A DNA stretch of 32,823 bases from an uncultured Dehalococcoidia bacterium (GTDB taxonomy: Bacteria > Chloroflexota > Dehalococcoidia > GIF9 > UBA5629). Under the pieces are notes generated by a model. That model saw only the letters and a list, made by a program, of their open reading frames with translations. It searched no databases and was not told where the DNA came from. Shown here one piece after another: positions 25,275 to 32,823 of this stretch (its first letter is position 1; the number at the start of each line of letters is the position of its first letter). Where the stretch lies: contig CAIMUM010000127.1 in the NCBI GenBank assembly GCA_903844685.1, positions 1 through 32,823 on the forward strand. The letters are read 5' to 3'. The position numbers and the translations under genes were made by a program.

Positions 25275-27791
25275 ATGGCCAGTAGATTTGAGAAATTTTC
25301 CGAACGTGCCCGCAGGGCCCTGACCCGGGCCCAGGAGGAAGCGCAACACTTCGGGCACAACTATATAGATACGGAACACATACTGCTGGGATTAATCGCA
25401 GAGGATGACAGCGTGGCCAGCCAGGTGCTCAATAACCTGGGAGTGGCAACCAGTAAGGTCAGGTCTGCGGTGGAATTCATAGTGGGAAGGGGCGGCCGGC
25501 CCAATACCAACGAGGTGGGGCTCACGCCGCGGGCCAAGAAGGTTATCGAACTGGCCGTGGACGAGGCCCGGCGCTTGAATCACAGCTATATCGGCACCGA
25601 ACACCTTTTGCTTGGCCTGCTCAAGGAACGCGAAGGGTCAGCGGCCGGCGTACTGGAGAGCCTGGGGATTACATTCGATAAGGTACAGGCTGAAGTGGGG
25701 AAGCTTTTGAATACAGGCAGCGGGCAGGCCAGGGCAGTGACCAAGGAAGGGGCAAGGACGCCGATATTGGATCAACTCGGTGTTGACCTGACCAACCTGG
25801 CCCGCAACGGCAAGTTGGACGTTATCGTCGGAAGGGAGAAGGAATGCGAGCGCATTATTCAGATACTCAGCCGGCGCACCAAGAATAATCCCGCCCTCAT
25901 CGGCGAACCCGGTGTAGGGAAATCGGCCATCGTAGCGAAATTGGCGCAGCAGATAGTGACAGGAGATATACCTGAGCCTTTGAGGAACAAGCGCCTGGTG
26001 ACGCTGGATATCGGTTCGCTGGTGGCGGGCACCAAATACCGGGGGGAATTTGAAGAAAGGTTAAAAAAGGTATTAGACGAGATAAAAGGCGCAGGCAATT
26101 GCATAGTCTTTATTGACGAGCTGCATACCATCGTTGGAGCCGGGGCTGCCGAAGGTGCGGTGGATGCTTCCAACATTCTCAAGCCGTCATTGTCCAGGGG
26201 TGAGATACAGTTCATCGGGGCGACCACGCTGGATGAATACCGTAAATATATCGAGAAGGATGCCGGGCTTGAAAGGCGGTTTCAACCTGTAACAGTGACG
26301 GAACCCACCTACGAGCAGACTATTGAGATATTGAAAGGCATCAAGCACCATTATGAGGACTATCATAAATTGATTATAAATGATGAGGCCTTGAGCGCAG
26401 CGGCCTCAATGGCATCACGCTATATATCGGACCGTTTTCTGCCGGATAAGGCTATCGACATCATGGATGAGGCTTCATCCCGCGTACGTATAAAGAAGGG
26501 CGTAGTGCCGATCAGCATAGGCGAAGCGCAGAAGGCGCTGGAGAGCCTGCGGCGCGATAAAGATAATGCCATAGGTTCCCAGCAGTACGAGATGGCGGCC
26601 GAGCTACGTGACAGGGAAGTGCAGCTCCAGGCCAAGATTAAGAATATGGAACAGGAATGGCAGGACACCCAGAAAAAGGAAACTCCCATTGTTACCAAGG
26701 AAGATATAGCTGAAGTGGTTAGCATGTGGACAGGCATTCCCGTAGTCAGCCTCACAACAGACGAAACGGAACGACTGCTTAAGATGGAAGAGGCTATACA
26801 CCAGGATATTGTTGGCCAGGATGAGGCAGTCGCCACTATTGCAAGGGCTGTAAGGCGCTCACGGGCGGGGCTCAAGGAGACCAGGCGGCCGATGGGATGT
26901 TTTATCTTCCTGGGCCCGACCGGCGTGGGAAAGACAGCGCTGGTCAAGGCTTTGGCCAAGTTTATGTTCAACAAGGAAGACGCTATGGTCAGGCTGGATA
27001 TGTCCGAATTTATGGAGCAGCATAACGTGGCCAGGCTGGTCGGCGCACCCCCTGGATACATCGGCTATGAAGAGGGTGGTCAGTTGACCGAGGCAGTGAG
27101 GCGTAACCCTTATACCGTGATCCTGCTGGATGAGATAGAGAAAGCACATTCGAATGTTTACGATATCCTCCTGCAGATAATGGACGATGGACATTTGACG
27201 GATGCTAAGGGTAGAAGGGTGGATTTTCGGAATACTATCATAGTTATGACGAGCAACGTCGGCGCCGAGGAAATAAAGCGTGCCAGCATAGGTTTCAATG
27301 TTAGGGGCACTGAAGAACAGAATCGCCAGGTTGCCTATGAAAAGATGAAAGAAAGCGTAATGGGCGTTCTGAAGAAGAAATTCAGGCCGGAATTCCTCAA
27401 CCGTATTGATGCTTCGGTGGTATTTCATGCGCTCACCCCGGATCATATTCGCCAGATTGTTAATCTCATGCTTCGCGAGGCGGTGGCTTCCATGAAGGAA
27501 AAGCAGATAACCCTTGAGATATCCGAGGCCGCCAGGGATTACCTCGGGGAAAAAGGTTATGACCCCAATTACGGCGCCAGGCCTTTGCGCCGTGTTATCC
27601 AGCAGGACGTGGAAGATAAACTGTCTGAAAATGTGCTGCGCGGCGAGTACGAAATCGGGAACACTGTGCTGGTTGATTACAATGGCAGCGAGATAGTTAT
27701 CCGCAAACTGGAGAAGGTGTCCGCTTCCGCGGTAGAGAGCAAGTTGCTGCCGGGCGAGAGCAACCACATGCTCAGCGACAGCAATACCTGA
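25275..27791 (+). CDS. clpC: ATP-dependent Clp protease ATP-binding subunit ClpC
   Basis: 838 residues, class I Hsp100. It unfolds protein substrates and feeds them to the ClpP protease. Two N-terminal Clp repeats (about 5-145, each with the N/S-Y-I-x-T-E-H-x-L-L-G-L motif), AAA-1 with Walker A GEPGVGKS (about 210) and F-I-D-E-L-H-T, a middle UVR-like segment (about 430-465, Y-E-x-A-A-E-L-R-D), AAA-2 with GPTGVGKT (about 547) and L-L-D-E-I-E-K-A-H, then the D2-small domain with G-A-R-P-L-R-R. The UVR segment and short middle region make it ClpC and not ClpB. The C-terminal 25 residues are a short hydrophilic tail. ctsR, mcsA and mcsB, the Firmicutes partners, are absent here. Confidence 0.97.
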   Translation: MASRFEKFSERARRALTRAQEEAQHFGHNYIDTEHILLGLIAEDDSVASQVLNNLGVATSKVRSAVEFIVGRGGRPNTNEVGLTPRAKKVIELAVDEARRLNHSYIGTEHLLLGLLKEREGSAAGVLESLGITFDKVQAEVGKLLNTGSGQARAVTKEGARTPILDQLGVDLTNLARNGKLDVIVGREKECERIIQILSRRTKNNPALIGEPGVGKSAIVAKLAQQIVTGDIPEPLRNKRLVTLDIGSLVAGTKYRGEFEERLKKVLDEIKGAGNCIVFIDELHTIVGAGAAEGAVDASNILKPSLSRGEIQFIGATTLDEYRKYIEKDAGLERRFQPVTVTEPTYEQTIEILKGIKHHYEDYHKLIINDEALSAAASMASRYISDRFLPDKAIDIMDEASSRVRIKKGVVPISIGEAQKALESLRRDKDNAIGSQQYEMAAELRDREVQLQAKIKNMEQEWQDTQKKETPIVTKEDIAEVVSMWTGIPVVSLTTDETERLLKMEEAIHQDIVGQDEAVATIARAVRRSRAGLKETRRPMGCFIFLGPTGVGKTALVKALAKFMFNKEDAMVRLDMSEFMEQHNVARLVGAPPGYIGYEEGGQLTEAVRRNPYTVILLDEIEKAHSNVYDILLQIMDDGHLTDAKGRRVDFRNTIIVMTSNVGAEEIKRASIGFNVRGTEEQNRQVAYEKMKESVMGVLKKKFRPEFLNRIDASVVFHALTPDHIRQIVNLMLREAVASMKEKQITLEISEAARDYLGEKGYDPNYGARPLRRVIQQDVEDKLSENVLRGEYEIGNTVLVDYNGSEIVIRKLEKVSASAVESKLLPGESNHMLSDSNT

Positions 27792-27866
27792 ATTACCCGG
27801 GAACGTCCTTAACCTGAAGGCGGGAACGCTGTTAAATCCGCCGTCCTGCGCCTGTTTATCCGGGTC

Positions 27867-27895
27867 AATAGCTGAGAAAGTTATGGCTATTTTTG
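27867..27895 (+). terminator. weak possible terminator between clpC and radA
   Basis: AATAGC (27867-27872) and GCTATT (27886-27891) form a 6-bp stem with a 13-nt loop, followed by TTTG. The stem is short and AT-rich, so termination would be partial at best. No strong promoter is visible between it and radA, which suggests read-through from clpC into radA. Confidence 0.25.
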
Positions 27896-27939
27896 TTATG
27901 ATTTGCCGGCTGAAAGTTTGATGTAAGGGTAAGAGAGAA

Positions 27940-29343
27940 TTGGAGAAATCGAAAACCAGGACGGTCTTCATTTGCCAGAATTGCGGCCGGGAAAGTACCA
28001 AGTGGGAGGGGAAGTGCTCAGGTTGCCAGGAATGGAACTGCCTGGTGGAAAACACAGTTACCGTGAGCAAGCGCACGGTTGCACCGCGTCCTGATTCCGC
28101 AGGCCTGCTGCTGGAACTGGCAAAAGTGCAGAAGGATGTTTATGCGCGTGTCACCTTTCCCATCGAAGAATTGAACCGCGTGCTGGGAGGAGGACTGGTG
28201 GCCGGGTCGGTGATACTGATAAGCGGCGACCCGGGGATCGGCAAATCCACGCTGCTCCTGCAGATATCAGATGCCATCAGCAAGAGGAAGGACGGGCAGG
28301 CGGTATATATCTCGGGCGAGGAATCTTCGCAGCAGCTCAAGATGCGCGCGGAGAGGCTGGGTGTCAGCGGCGACGGGCTGTATATCTACCCCGAAACTAA
28401 TATGGAAAATGTCATGGCCCGGCTGGAAACGATGCAACCTGACCTGGTAGTAGTGGACTCGGTTCAGACCGTTTACCTTGAGGATATCAACGGGGCGCCG
28501 GGCAGCATCAACCAGATACGTGAATGCACCCTGCGCCTGCTGCGTTGGGCCAAGAAGTCGGGGGTGCCCGTTTTTATCTCGGGCCATGTAACCAAGGACG
28601 GGGCGATCGCCGGGCCCAAGACACTGGAGCATATCGTGGACGTGGTGCTTTACCTTGAAGGGGAGTCGTTCAACAGCTACCGCATCCTGCGCAGCGCCAA
28701 GAACAGGTTCGGCTCCACCAACGAAGTGGGAGTTTTCGAGATGTGCGGCACTGGATTGATGGAGGTCAGCAATCCATCCCAGATGTTCCTTGAATCGTAT
28801 GTAAATGGGGCTATAGGCGCAGCGGTTGTCCCTACCCTTGAAGGCAGCCGGCCGCTGCTGGTGGAGGTACAGGCGCTGACCAGCATCGCGGCATATGGTC
28901 CCCCGCGGCGTGTCAGCAACGGCGTTGATTTCAACCGGCTACTGCTGATATCGGCCGTGCTGTCCCGGCGCGCCGGTGTAGGCCTGTACAACCAGGATAT
29001 TATCGTGAATGTAACCGGCGGGCTTAAGATAGCTGAGCCGGCCGCCGACCTCGGCATCGCCCTGGCCATAGCGTCCAGCTTCAGGGACGCCCGTGCCATA
29101 CCCGGTACGGTCGCTGTGGGCGAGATCGGCCTGAGCGGGGAATTGAGGCCGGTGCCGCAGATGGAAAGAAGGATATCCGAGGCGGCGAGGTTGGGTTTTA
29201 CCAGGTGCATAATCCCTGCTTCCTTTAATAAAACTGCGCCACGGGTGAAAGGTATTGAGTTAATCAGGGCCGGCAATATCGCCGAGGCGCTGCGGCTTGG
29301 CCTGGAAAAGACCGTGAAGGCCAGGGAGCAGGTTGAGGACTGA
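27940..29343 (+). CDS. radA: DNA repair protein RadA
   Basis: 467 residues. RadA is a RecA-like ATPase that processes recombination intermediates by D-loop extension. C4 zinc finger C12-x-x-C15 and C26-x-x-C29, RecA-type Walker A GDPGIGKST (96-104), the RadA-specific K-N-R-F-G motif (about 253), and a C-terminal Lon-protease-like domain containing N-V-T-G-G-L and V-G-E-I-G-L-S-G-E-L-R. The start is TTG at 27940: the family N-terminus K-x-K-T-x-x-x-C-Q-x-C begins right there and a TAA lies a few codons upstream in frame. The ribosome-binding site (AGGG or AGAGAG) is mediocre. Its stop is followed at 1 nt by ispD. Confidence 0.97.
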   Translation: MEKSKTRTVFICQNCGRESTKWEGKCSGCQEWNCLVENTVTVSKRTVAPRPDSAGLLLELAKVQKDVYARVTFPIEELNRVLGGGLVAGSVILISGDPGIGKSTLLLQISDAISKRKDGQAVYISGEESSQQLKMRAERLGVSGDGLYIYPETNMENVMARLETMQPDLVVVDSVQTVYLEDINGAPGSINQIRECTLRLLRWAKKSGVPVFISGHVTKDGAIAGPKTLEHIVDVVLYLEGESFNSYRILRSAKNRFGSTNEVGVFEMCGTGLMEVSNPSQMFLESYVNGAIGAAVVPTLEGSRPLLVEVQALTSIAAYGPPRRVSNGVDFNRLLLISAVLSRRAGVGLYNQDIIVNVTGGLKIAEPAADLGIALAIASSFRDARAIPGTVAVGEIGLSGELRPVPQMERRISEAARLGFTRCIIPASFNKTAPRVKGIELIRAGNIAEALRLGLEKTVKAREQVED

Positions 29344-29344
29344 T

Positions 29345-30013
29345 GTGGACAGGGTAGCAGCCATAGTGGTCGGCGCGGGAAGCGCTGAAAGGATGGGGAC
29401 CGACAAAATATTTGCGGGGTTGGCGGGCAAACCATGCATAGCCTGGCCGCTGGACGTCCTGCAGGGCTGCCGGGCGATAAATGAAATCATCCTGGTTTTA
29501 CATAAAGATAAGATGGAAACCGGTAAAAAGATGGTTGCTGAAAGAGGGTTAACCAAGGTATCGGCGATCTGTGAGGGCGGGAGATTGCGCCAGGATTCGG
29601 TGAAGAAAGGATTGGAAAAGGTGCAGGGCTGCCAGTGGGTATTGGTGCATGATGGCGCGCGCCCGTTTCTGACCGGTAAACTGATTGACGACGGTATTGA
29701 AGCTGCCAGGCAGACCGGCGCAGCGGTAGCGGCAGTGCCGGTAAAGGATACCGTTAAAGAGGTTGATGGGGAGGGGTTGGTTAGCAGGACTCTGGAACGC
29801 GGCCTTCTCAGGGTGGTACAGACGCCGCAGGTTTTCCGGGCCGATGTATTAAAGCAAGCCTACCTGGCGATCAATGGTGAATTTACCGATGACGCTGCTG
29901 TCGTGGAGCGGGCGGGCTATAAGGTAAAATTATATCCCGGCGATTACAGGAATATTAAAATTACCACGCCGGAGGACCTTTTGCTGGCGGAAATAAGTGC
30001 AAGGAGCAGGTGA
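29345..30013 (+). CDS. ispD: 2-C-methyl-D-erythritol 4-phosphate cytidylyltransferase
   Basis: 222 residues from the GTG at 29345. It makes CDP-methylerythritol in the MEP isoprenoid pathway. The nucleotide-binding N-terminus reads V-G-A-G-S-A-E-R-M-G-x-D-K, followed by V-H-D-G-A-R-P-F, V-P-V-K-D-T-V-K and Q-T-P-Q-V-F, then N-I-K-I-T-T-P-E-D at the C-terminus, all family hallmarks. The GTG start is supported by GAGGA 5 nt or so upstream, inside the end of radA; a TTG at 29333 would overlap radA and adds residues with no family match. ispF follows after 4 nt, the common ispDF arrangement. Confidence 0.97.
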   Translation: MDRVAAIVVGAGSAERMGTDKIFAGLAGKPCIAWPLDVLQGCRAINEIILVLHKDKMETGKKMVAERGLTKVSAICEGGRLRQDSVKKGLEKVQGCQWVLVHDGARPFLTGKLIDDGIEAARQTGAAVAAVPVKDTVKEVDGEGLVSRTLERGLLRVVQTPQVFRADVLKQAYLAINGEFTDDAAVVERAGYKVKLYPGDYRNIKITTPEDLLLAEISARSR

Positions 30014-30017
30014 TAAA

Positions 30018-30488
30018 ATGAGAGCAGGAATCGGCTATGACGCGCATCCCCTGGTACCCGGCAGGCAGCTTATTCTGGGCGGCGTCAGGGTACCTTTCGA
30101 GAACGGGTTGGAAGGCTACAGCGACGCGGATGTCCTTGTCCATGCCATCATGGATGCCCTGCTGGGGGCCGCCGGGTTAAAGGATATCGGCCATCAGTTC
30201 CCGGCAGGTGACCCGCAGCATAAAGACGCCTCAAGCATACACATGCTTGAGCATGTCGGGCGCAAGGTTTCATCGCAGGGTTATGTTATCCGGAACGTGG
30301 ATAGCACCCTAATTGCCCAGCAACCCAAGATCGCGCCCTATATAGATCAAATGCGGCACAACATAGCTGAGGCGCTGCGCATTGAAGATGACCATGTCAT
30401 GGTCAAGGCGACCACCACCGACAGGCTGGGCTTTGAAGGCAAGGGAGAGGGGATGGCAGCTATGGCCGTTGCCATGCTGTCTGAATGA
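30018..30488 (+). CDS. ispF: 2-C-methyl-D-erythritol 2,4-cyclodiphosphate synthase
   Basis: 156 residues from the ATG at 30018, chosen because AGGTGA lies just upstream and M-R-x-G-I-G-Y-D is the family start. The enzyme cyclises the IspE product, releasing CMP. Zinc ligands are visible as D-A-H near residue 8-10 and the His of V-H-A-I-M-D-A-L-L-G. The C-terminal T-T-D-R-L-G-F-E-G-K-G-E-G block is intact. Two departures from the E. coli pattern: the His of the H-S-D-x-D-V block is Tyr (Y-S-D-A-D-V) and F-P-D-T-D-P is F-P-A-G-D-P. It is a homotrimer in the family. ispE is not in the window. Confidence 0.96.
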   Translation: MRAGIGYDAHPLVPGRQLILGGVRVPFENGLEGYSDADVLVHAIMDALLGAAGLKDIGHQFPAGDPQHKDASSIHMLEHVGRKVSSQGYVIRNVDSTLIAQQPKIAPYIDQMRHNIAEALRIEDDHVMVKATTTDRLGFEGKGEGMAAMAVAMLSE

Positions 30489-30513
30489 GGTTGGTTATTT
30501 AGCGAGGTACTGG

Positions 30514-31875
30514 ATGAGAATTTTTAACACGTTATCCGGCCAGAAAGAGGAATTCGTTCCCCTGAGCAAAGACGAAGTGAAGATGTATGTATGCGGCGTT
30601 ACCGTTTATGACGTCTGCCATTTCGGCCATGCCCTGTGTTACGTTTCCTTCGATGTAATCAGGCGTTACCTTGAATACCGCGGGTACAGGGTCAAGTACG
30701 TACAAAATTTCACGGACATCGATGATAAGATAATCAACCGCGCCAATGAGCGCGGCATAGCCTGGCAGGACCTGGTAGAGAAGTATATAGCAGAATATTT
30801 CAGCGACATGGATGCGCTCAATATCAAGCGGGCCACCGTGTATCCGCGCGCCACCACGGAGATACCCCGGATAATCGAAGTGGTGAAAACCCTGCTGGAA
30901 AAGGGACATGCCTACCAGTCTGAAGGCAGCGTGTATTTCAGGGTGAAGAGCTTCCCGGGATACGGCAAGCTCACACACCAGAACGCCGATGATATGCGGG
31001 TCACAGCCACATCTGAATCGGAGAAAAAGGATGACCCGCTGGACTTTGCGCTCTGGAAGGCGGTCAAGCCCGGGGAGCCTTCGTGGCCCAGTCCCTGGGG
31101 TGACGGCAGGCCGGGATGGCATATCGAGTGCACCGCCATGTCCACAGGGCACCTCGGCAACAGCCTTGATATACATGGAGGCGGCCAGGACCTTATCTTC
31201 CCTCACCATGAAAATGAGATGGCGCAGTCGGAATGCTATACCGGGGTGACGCCCTTTGTGCATACCTGGATGCACAACGGCTTCCTTCAGTTAGGCGCTG
31301 ACAAGATGAGCAAATCGCTGGGCAACCTGGTGACCGTGAAGCAGGCGCTGGAGCGCAACAGCGCCGACGCTATCAGGCTTTTTATCATAAGCTCGTATTA
31401 CAGGATGCCGCTGCGCTATAGCCTGGAGGCCCTGGACGCCGCGGAAACTGGTATCGAGAGGATGCGGCAGGCGTTGAAAACGGAGGGCAAACGGGGTGGA
31501 GAGATGCTGGATGCTGAAGTTTTTAAAGCCAGGTTTATCGAAGCGATGGACGATGATTTCAATGCGCCCCAGGCGGTGGCTGCCATGTTCGACCTGGTCC
31601 GCGAAATCAACCGTGGCCATGAGAAGGGCATGGATACCGGCAGGGCTAAGGATATGCTCAGGGAGTTGGCCGCTGTCATTGGTTTTACGCTCCAGGAAAC
31701 CAAAAAGCTGCCTGATGATGAGGTAGCCAGGATAGAGGATTTGATTGCCAGGCGTAATGAATACAGGCGGTCAAAAGAATGGAAGCTGGCTGACGAAGTA
31801 CGCAACCAGTTGATCTCCATGGGAGTTACTATCGAGGATACAGCGAAGGGCACGACCTGGAAGGTTTCACGCTAA
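30514..31875 (+). CDS. cysS: cysteinyl-tRNA synthetase
   Basis: 453 residues from the ATG at 30514, where the family start M-x-I-F-N-T-L-S begins; GAGG lies 6-7 nt upstream. A longer in-frame reading starting at 30382 is inside ispF and is not used. Class I signature is H-F-G-H (HIGH class), preceded by C-G-V-T-V-Y-D whose Cys is a zinc ligand, followed by Y-V-Q-N-F-T-D-I-D-D-K-I. W-H-I-E-C-T-A-M-S and F-P-H-H-E-N-E supply the other zinc ligands. K-M-S-K-S-L-G-N is intact. After H-F-G-H-A the usual Arg is Leu. The DALR-like C-terminal helical domain is present. It overlaps the convergent SAM hydrolase gene by 4 nt. Confidence 0.97.
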   Translation: MRIFNTLSGQKEEFVPLSKDEVKMYVCGVTVYDVCHFGHALCYVSFDVIRRYLEYRGYRVKYVQNFTDIDDKIINRANERGIAWQDLVEKYIAEYFSDMDALNIKRATVYPRATTEIPRIIEVVKTLLEKGHAYQSEGSVYFRVKSFPGYGKLTHQNADDMRVTATSESEKKDDPLDFALWKAVKPGEPSWPSPWGDGRPGWHIECTAMSTGHLGNSLDIHGGGQDLIFPHHENEMAQSECYTGVTPFVHTWMHNGFLQLGADKMSKSLGNLVTVKQALERNSADAIRLFIISSYYRMPLRYSLEALDAAETGIERMRQALKTEGKRGGEMLDAEVFKARFIEAMDDDFNAPQAVAAMFDLVREINRGHEKGMDTGRAKDMLRELAAVIGFTLQETKKLPDDEVARIEDLIARRNEYRRSKEWKLADEVRNQLISMGVTIEDTAKGTTWKVSR

Positions 31876-32717
31876 CGCGAAACAGGATTAAAGATTTTCA
31901 ACGTGTCGCCTATCCGCGCGCCGAGTACCGCGGCGGCGCTGCCATCCCTGATCGAGAGCTCGAGGTAATCGTTGCTGCCGATGACGGCCATCAACCCGCT
32001 GCCCTGGGCATAGTAGCGGCTGGTGCTGTCGATACGTTGGTTGCTTATCTCCACAGCGGCGCCTCCCGCCGGTATATCACGGCTGCGCAGGTTGGTAATG
32101 AGGTTGCCGAACCTGTCGATGTGAATGATATGCCCTACCATATGTCCGGCGGGGTCTTTGAAGGGTACCGGGATAGGGAAAGCGTAAAGGCTGTCGATCT
32201 TTTCCCCGAACTCGCTGATGGGTATATCCAGAGAGAGGTAGGCGGCGACCGGCGCGAAAATGTCCCGTCCGTGGAAGGTCGGGCTGACCGGGTGCCTCCA
32301 GAATTCCTGCCTGGTGATCGAAATTGCCTGGCAATCCGCGGGGATGTTGTGCAGGGTGACCTGCTGGGAGCCCGGGGATCCGTGCGAGCCGTGTAGCTTA
32401 GCCTGTTCGTAGAGTATATAGCTGAGCGTCCCGTTGTCCGGAGCTATAAAGCAGGCTGAAGGCGTTTTGAGAATGACCCCTCTGCGGTGGCTGCCCACAC
32501 CGGGATCGACGACCGCCACGTGTATCGTTCCTTCGGGGAAATAACGCCAGGACGTATGCAGGATAAAAGAAGCCTGGCGCACGGACTGGGGCTCTATGGC
32601 ATGCGAGATATCAACCACGGCGGCCTGCGGGTTGATGCCCAGCATGACCCCTTTCATTACTGCTACGTAACCATCACTGGTGCCGAAATCGGTCGTCAGC
32701 GTGATGACCCGCGACAT
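31872..32717 (-). CDS. SAM hydroxide adenosyltransferase (DUF62 family)
   Basis: 281 residues from the ATG at 32717, preceded by a strong GGGGGTGG box; a GTG two codons upstream is inside that box and less likely. The family hydrolyses S-adenosylmethionine to adenosine and methionine using water or hydroxide and is the homologue of fluorinase and chlorinase. Marks are L-T-T-D-F-G-x-x-D-G-Y-V at the N-terminus, D-I-S-H, V-V-D-P-G-V-G-S-x-R-R and A-P-D-N-G-T-L, then H-G-R-D-I-F-A-P-V-A and the C-terminal beta-barrel with I-D-R-F-G-N-L-I-T-N. I see no halogenase-type loop insertion, so SAM hydrolysis is the likely activity. It sits 14 nt after secG on the minus strand and is probably co-transcribed with it. 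Confidence 0.93.
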   Translation of the reverse strand: MSRVITLTTDFGTSDGYVAVMKGVMLGINPQAAVVDISHAIEPQSVRQASFILHTSWRYFPEGTIHVAVVDPGVGSHRRGVILKTPSACFIAPDNGTLSYILYEQAKLHGSHGSPGSQQVTLHNIPADCQAISITRQEFWRHPVSPTFHGRDIFAPVAAYLSLDIPISEFGEKIDSLYAFPIPVPFKDPAGHMVGHIIHIDRFGNLITNLRSRDIPAGGAAVEISNQRIDSTSRYYAQGSGLMAVIGSNDYLELSIRDGSAAAVLGARIGDTLKIFNPVSR

Positions 32718-32731
32718 TACCACCCCCGCTT

Positions 32732-32823
32732 TTAAGCTGAGCTGACCCTGACAATGACTATGGAAAGTATAATGAACAGGACCGCGAGCACGATGGTAAC
32801 CTGGAAGAGCGTTTTCTCCACGC
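32732..32823 (-). CDS. secG: protein-export membrane protein SecG, C-terminal fragment
   Basis: Partial: only the last 29 residues and the TAA stop are in the window; the gene continues past the right edge. The visible end is V-E-K-T-L-F-Q-V-T followed by a hydrophobic helix (I-V-L-A-V-L-F-I-I-L-S-I-V-I-V) and V-R-V-S-S-A. SecG proteins have two membrane helices, and a second helix introduced by a short amphipathic 'E-K-x-T' segment at the C-terminus is typical. SecG supports SecYEG translocation. The call rests on this pattern and position, so it is moderate. Confidence 0.65.
   Translation of the reverse strand, partial: VEKTLFQVTIVLAVLFIILSIVIVRVSSA

Noticed and set aside
26859-28076. 405-codon minus-strand open frame across the clpC end and radA start
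   Set aside because: It runs antisense through two conserved genes and their spacer, and its composition shows no domain; a shadow frame.
30382-30513. N-terminal extension of cysS into ispF
   Set aside because: The added 44 residues are ispF read in another frame. Family homology and a GAGG ribosome-binding site start at 30514.
1-32823. CRISPR arrays, insertion sequences, tRNA genes, att sites
   Set aside because: No regularly spaced repeats, transposase or integrase frames, or cloverleaf-like segments with a T-loop consensus were seen in the intergenic regions.

Overview
The window reads as a chromosomal housekeeping segment from a bacterium of the Chloroflexota, most likely Dehalococcoidia-like. 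This rests on family knowledge and gene content, not on any search: isolated rpoBC not preceded by rplJL, a lone 5S rRNA gene away from 16S/23S, the run ruvB - 5S - clpC - radA - ispD - ispF - cysS - SAM hydrolase - secG, and an HFGH-type cysteinyl-tRNA synthetase. Genes are densely packed on both strands and several promoters are near-consensus sigma-70 type (TTGACA or TTGACT, 17 bp spacer, TATAAT-like). I see no insertion sequences, phage genes, tRNAs or CRISPR arrays.

Layout. (1) 1-2866: the 3' end of an ECF/cobalt-nickel type ABC ATPase with a histidine-rich tail, nadC (minus), a SAM-dependent methyltransferase, and a TspO/MBR membrane protein (minus). (2) 3011-6364: mfd, whose start codon lies directly behind a strong hairpin. 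(3) 6379-8919, minus: a DUF177/YceD - rpmF - fabD-like - nusB - ACP-like operon driven by a perfect TTGACA-17-TATAAT promoter that is overlapped by an inverted repeat. (4) 9195-13802, plus: rplI - dnaB - DnaD-like - tandem AAA+ helicase loader - HNH nuclease, a replication-initiation operon. (5) 13812-15673, minus: ricT and holB, overlapping by 1 nt. (6) 15785-23840: rpoB-rpoC with a consensus promoter and a textbook terminator. (7) 23876-31875, plus: ruvB, 5S rRNA with its own promoter, clpC with its own promoter, radA, ispD, ispF, cysS. (8) 31872-32823, minus: SAM hydroxide adenosyltransferase and the 3' end of secG.

The most unusual content is in region 3. The FabD-like protein has Gly where the catalytic Ser of the GHSxGE elbow belongs and Tyr where the catalytic His belongs. 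The ACP-like protein two genes downstream has Pro where the phosphopantetheine-bearing Ser belongs. Both frames are intact and well preceded by ribosome-binding sites, so this looks like a retained non-catalytic malonyl-transferase/ACP pair inside a ribosome and transcription operon (L32, NusB, YceD), not decay. The second item is the helicase loader: one 470-residue protein with two DnaC/DnaI-type AAA+ modules. The first keeps the P-loop but has lost the second Walker B acid and both arginine-finger positions; the second is complete.
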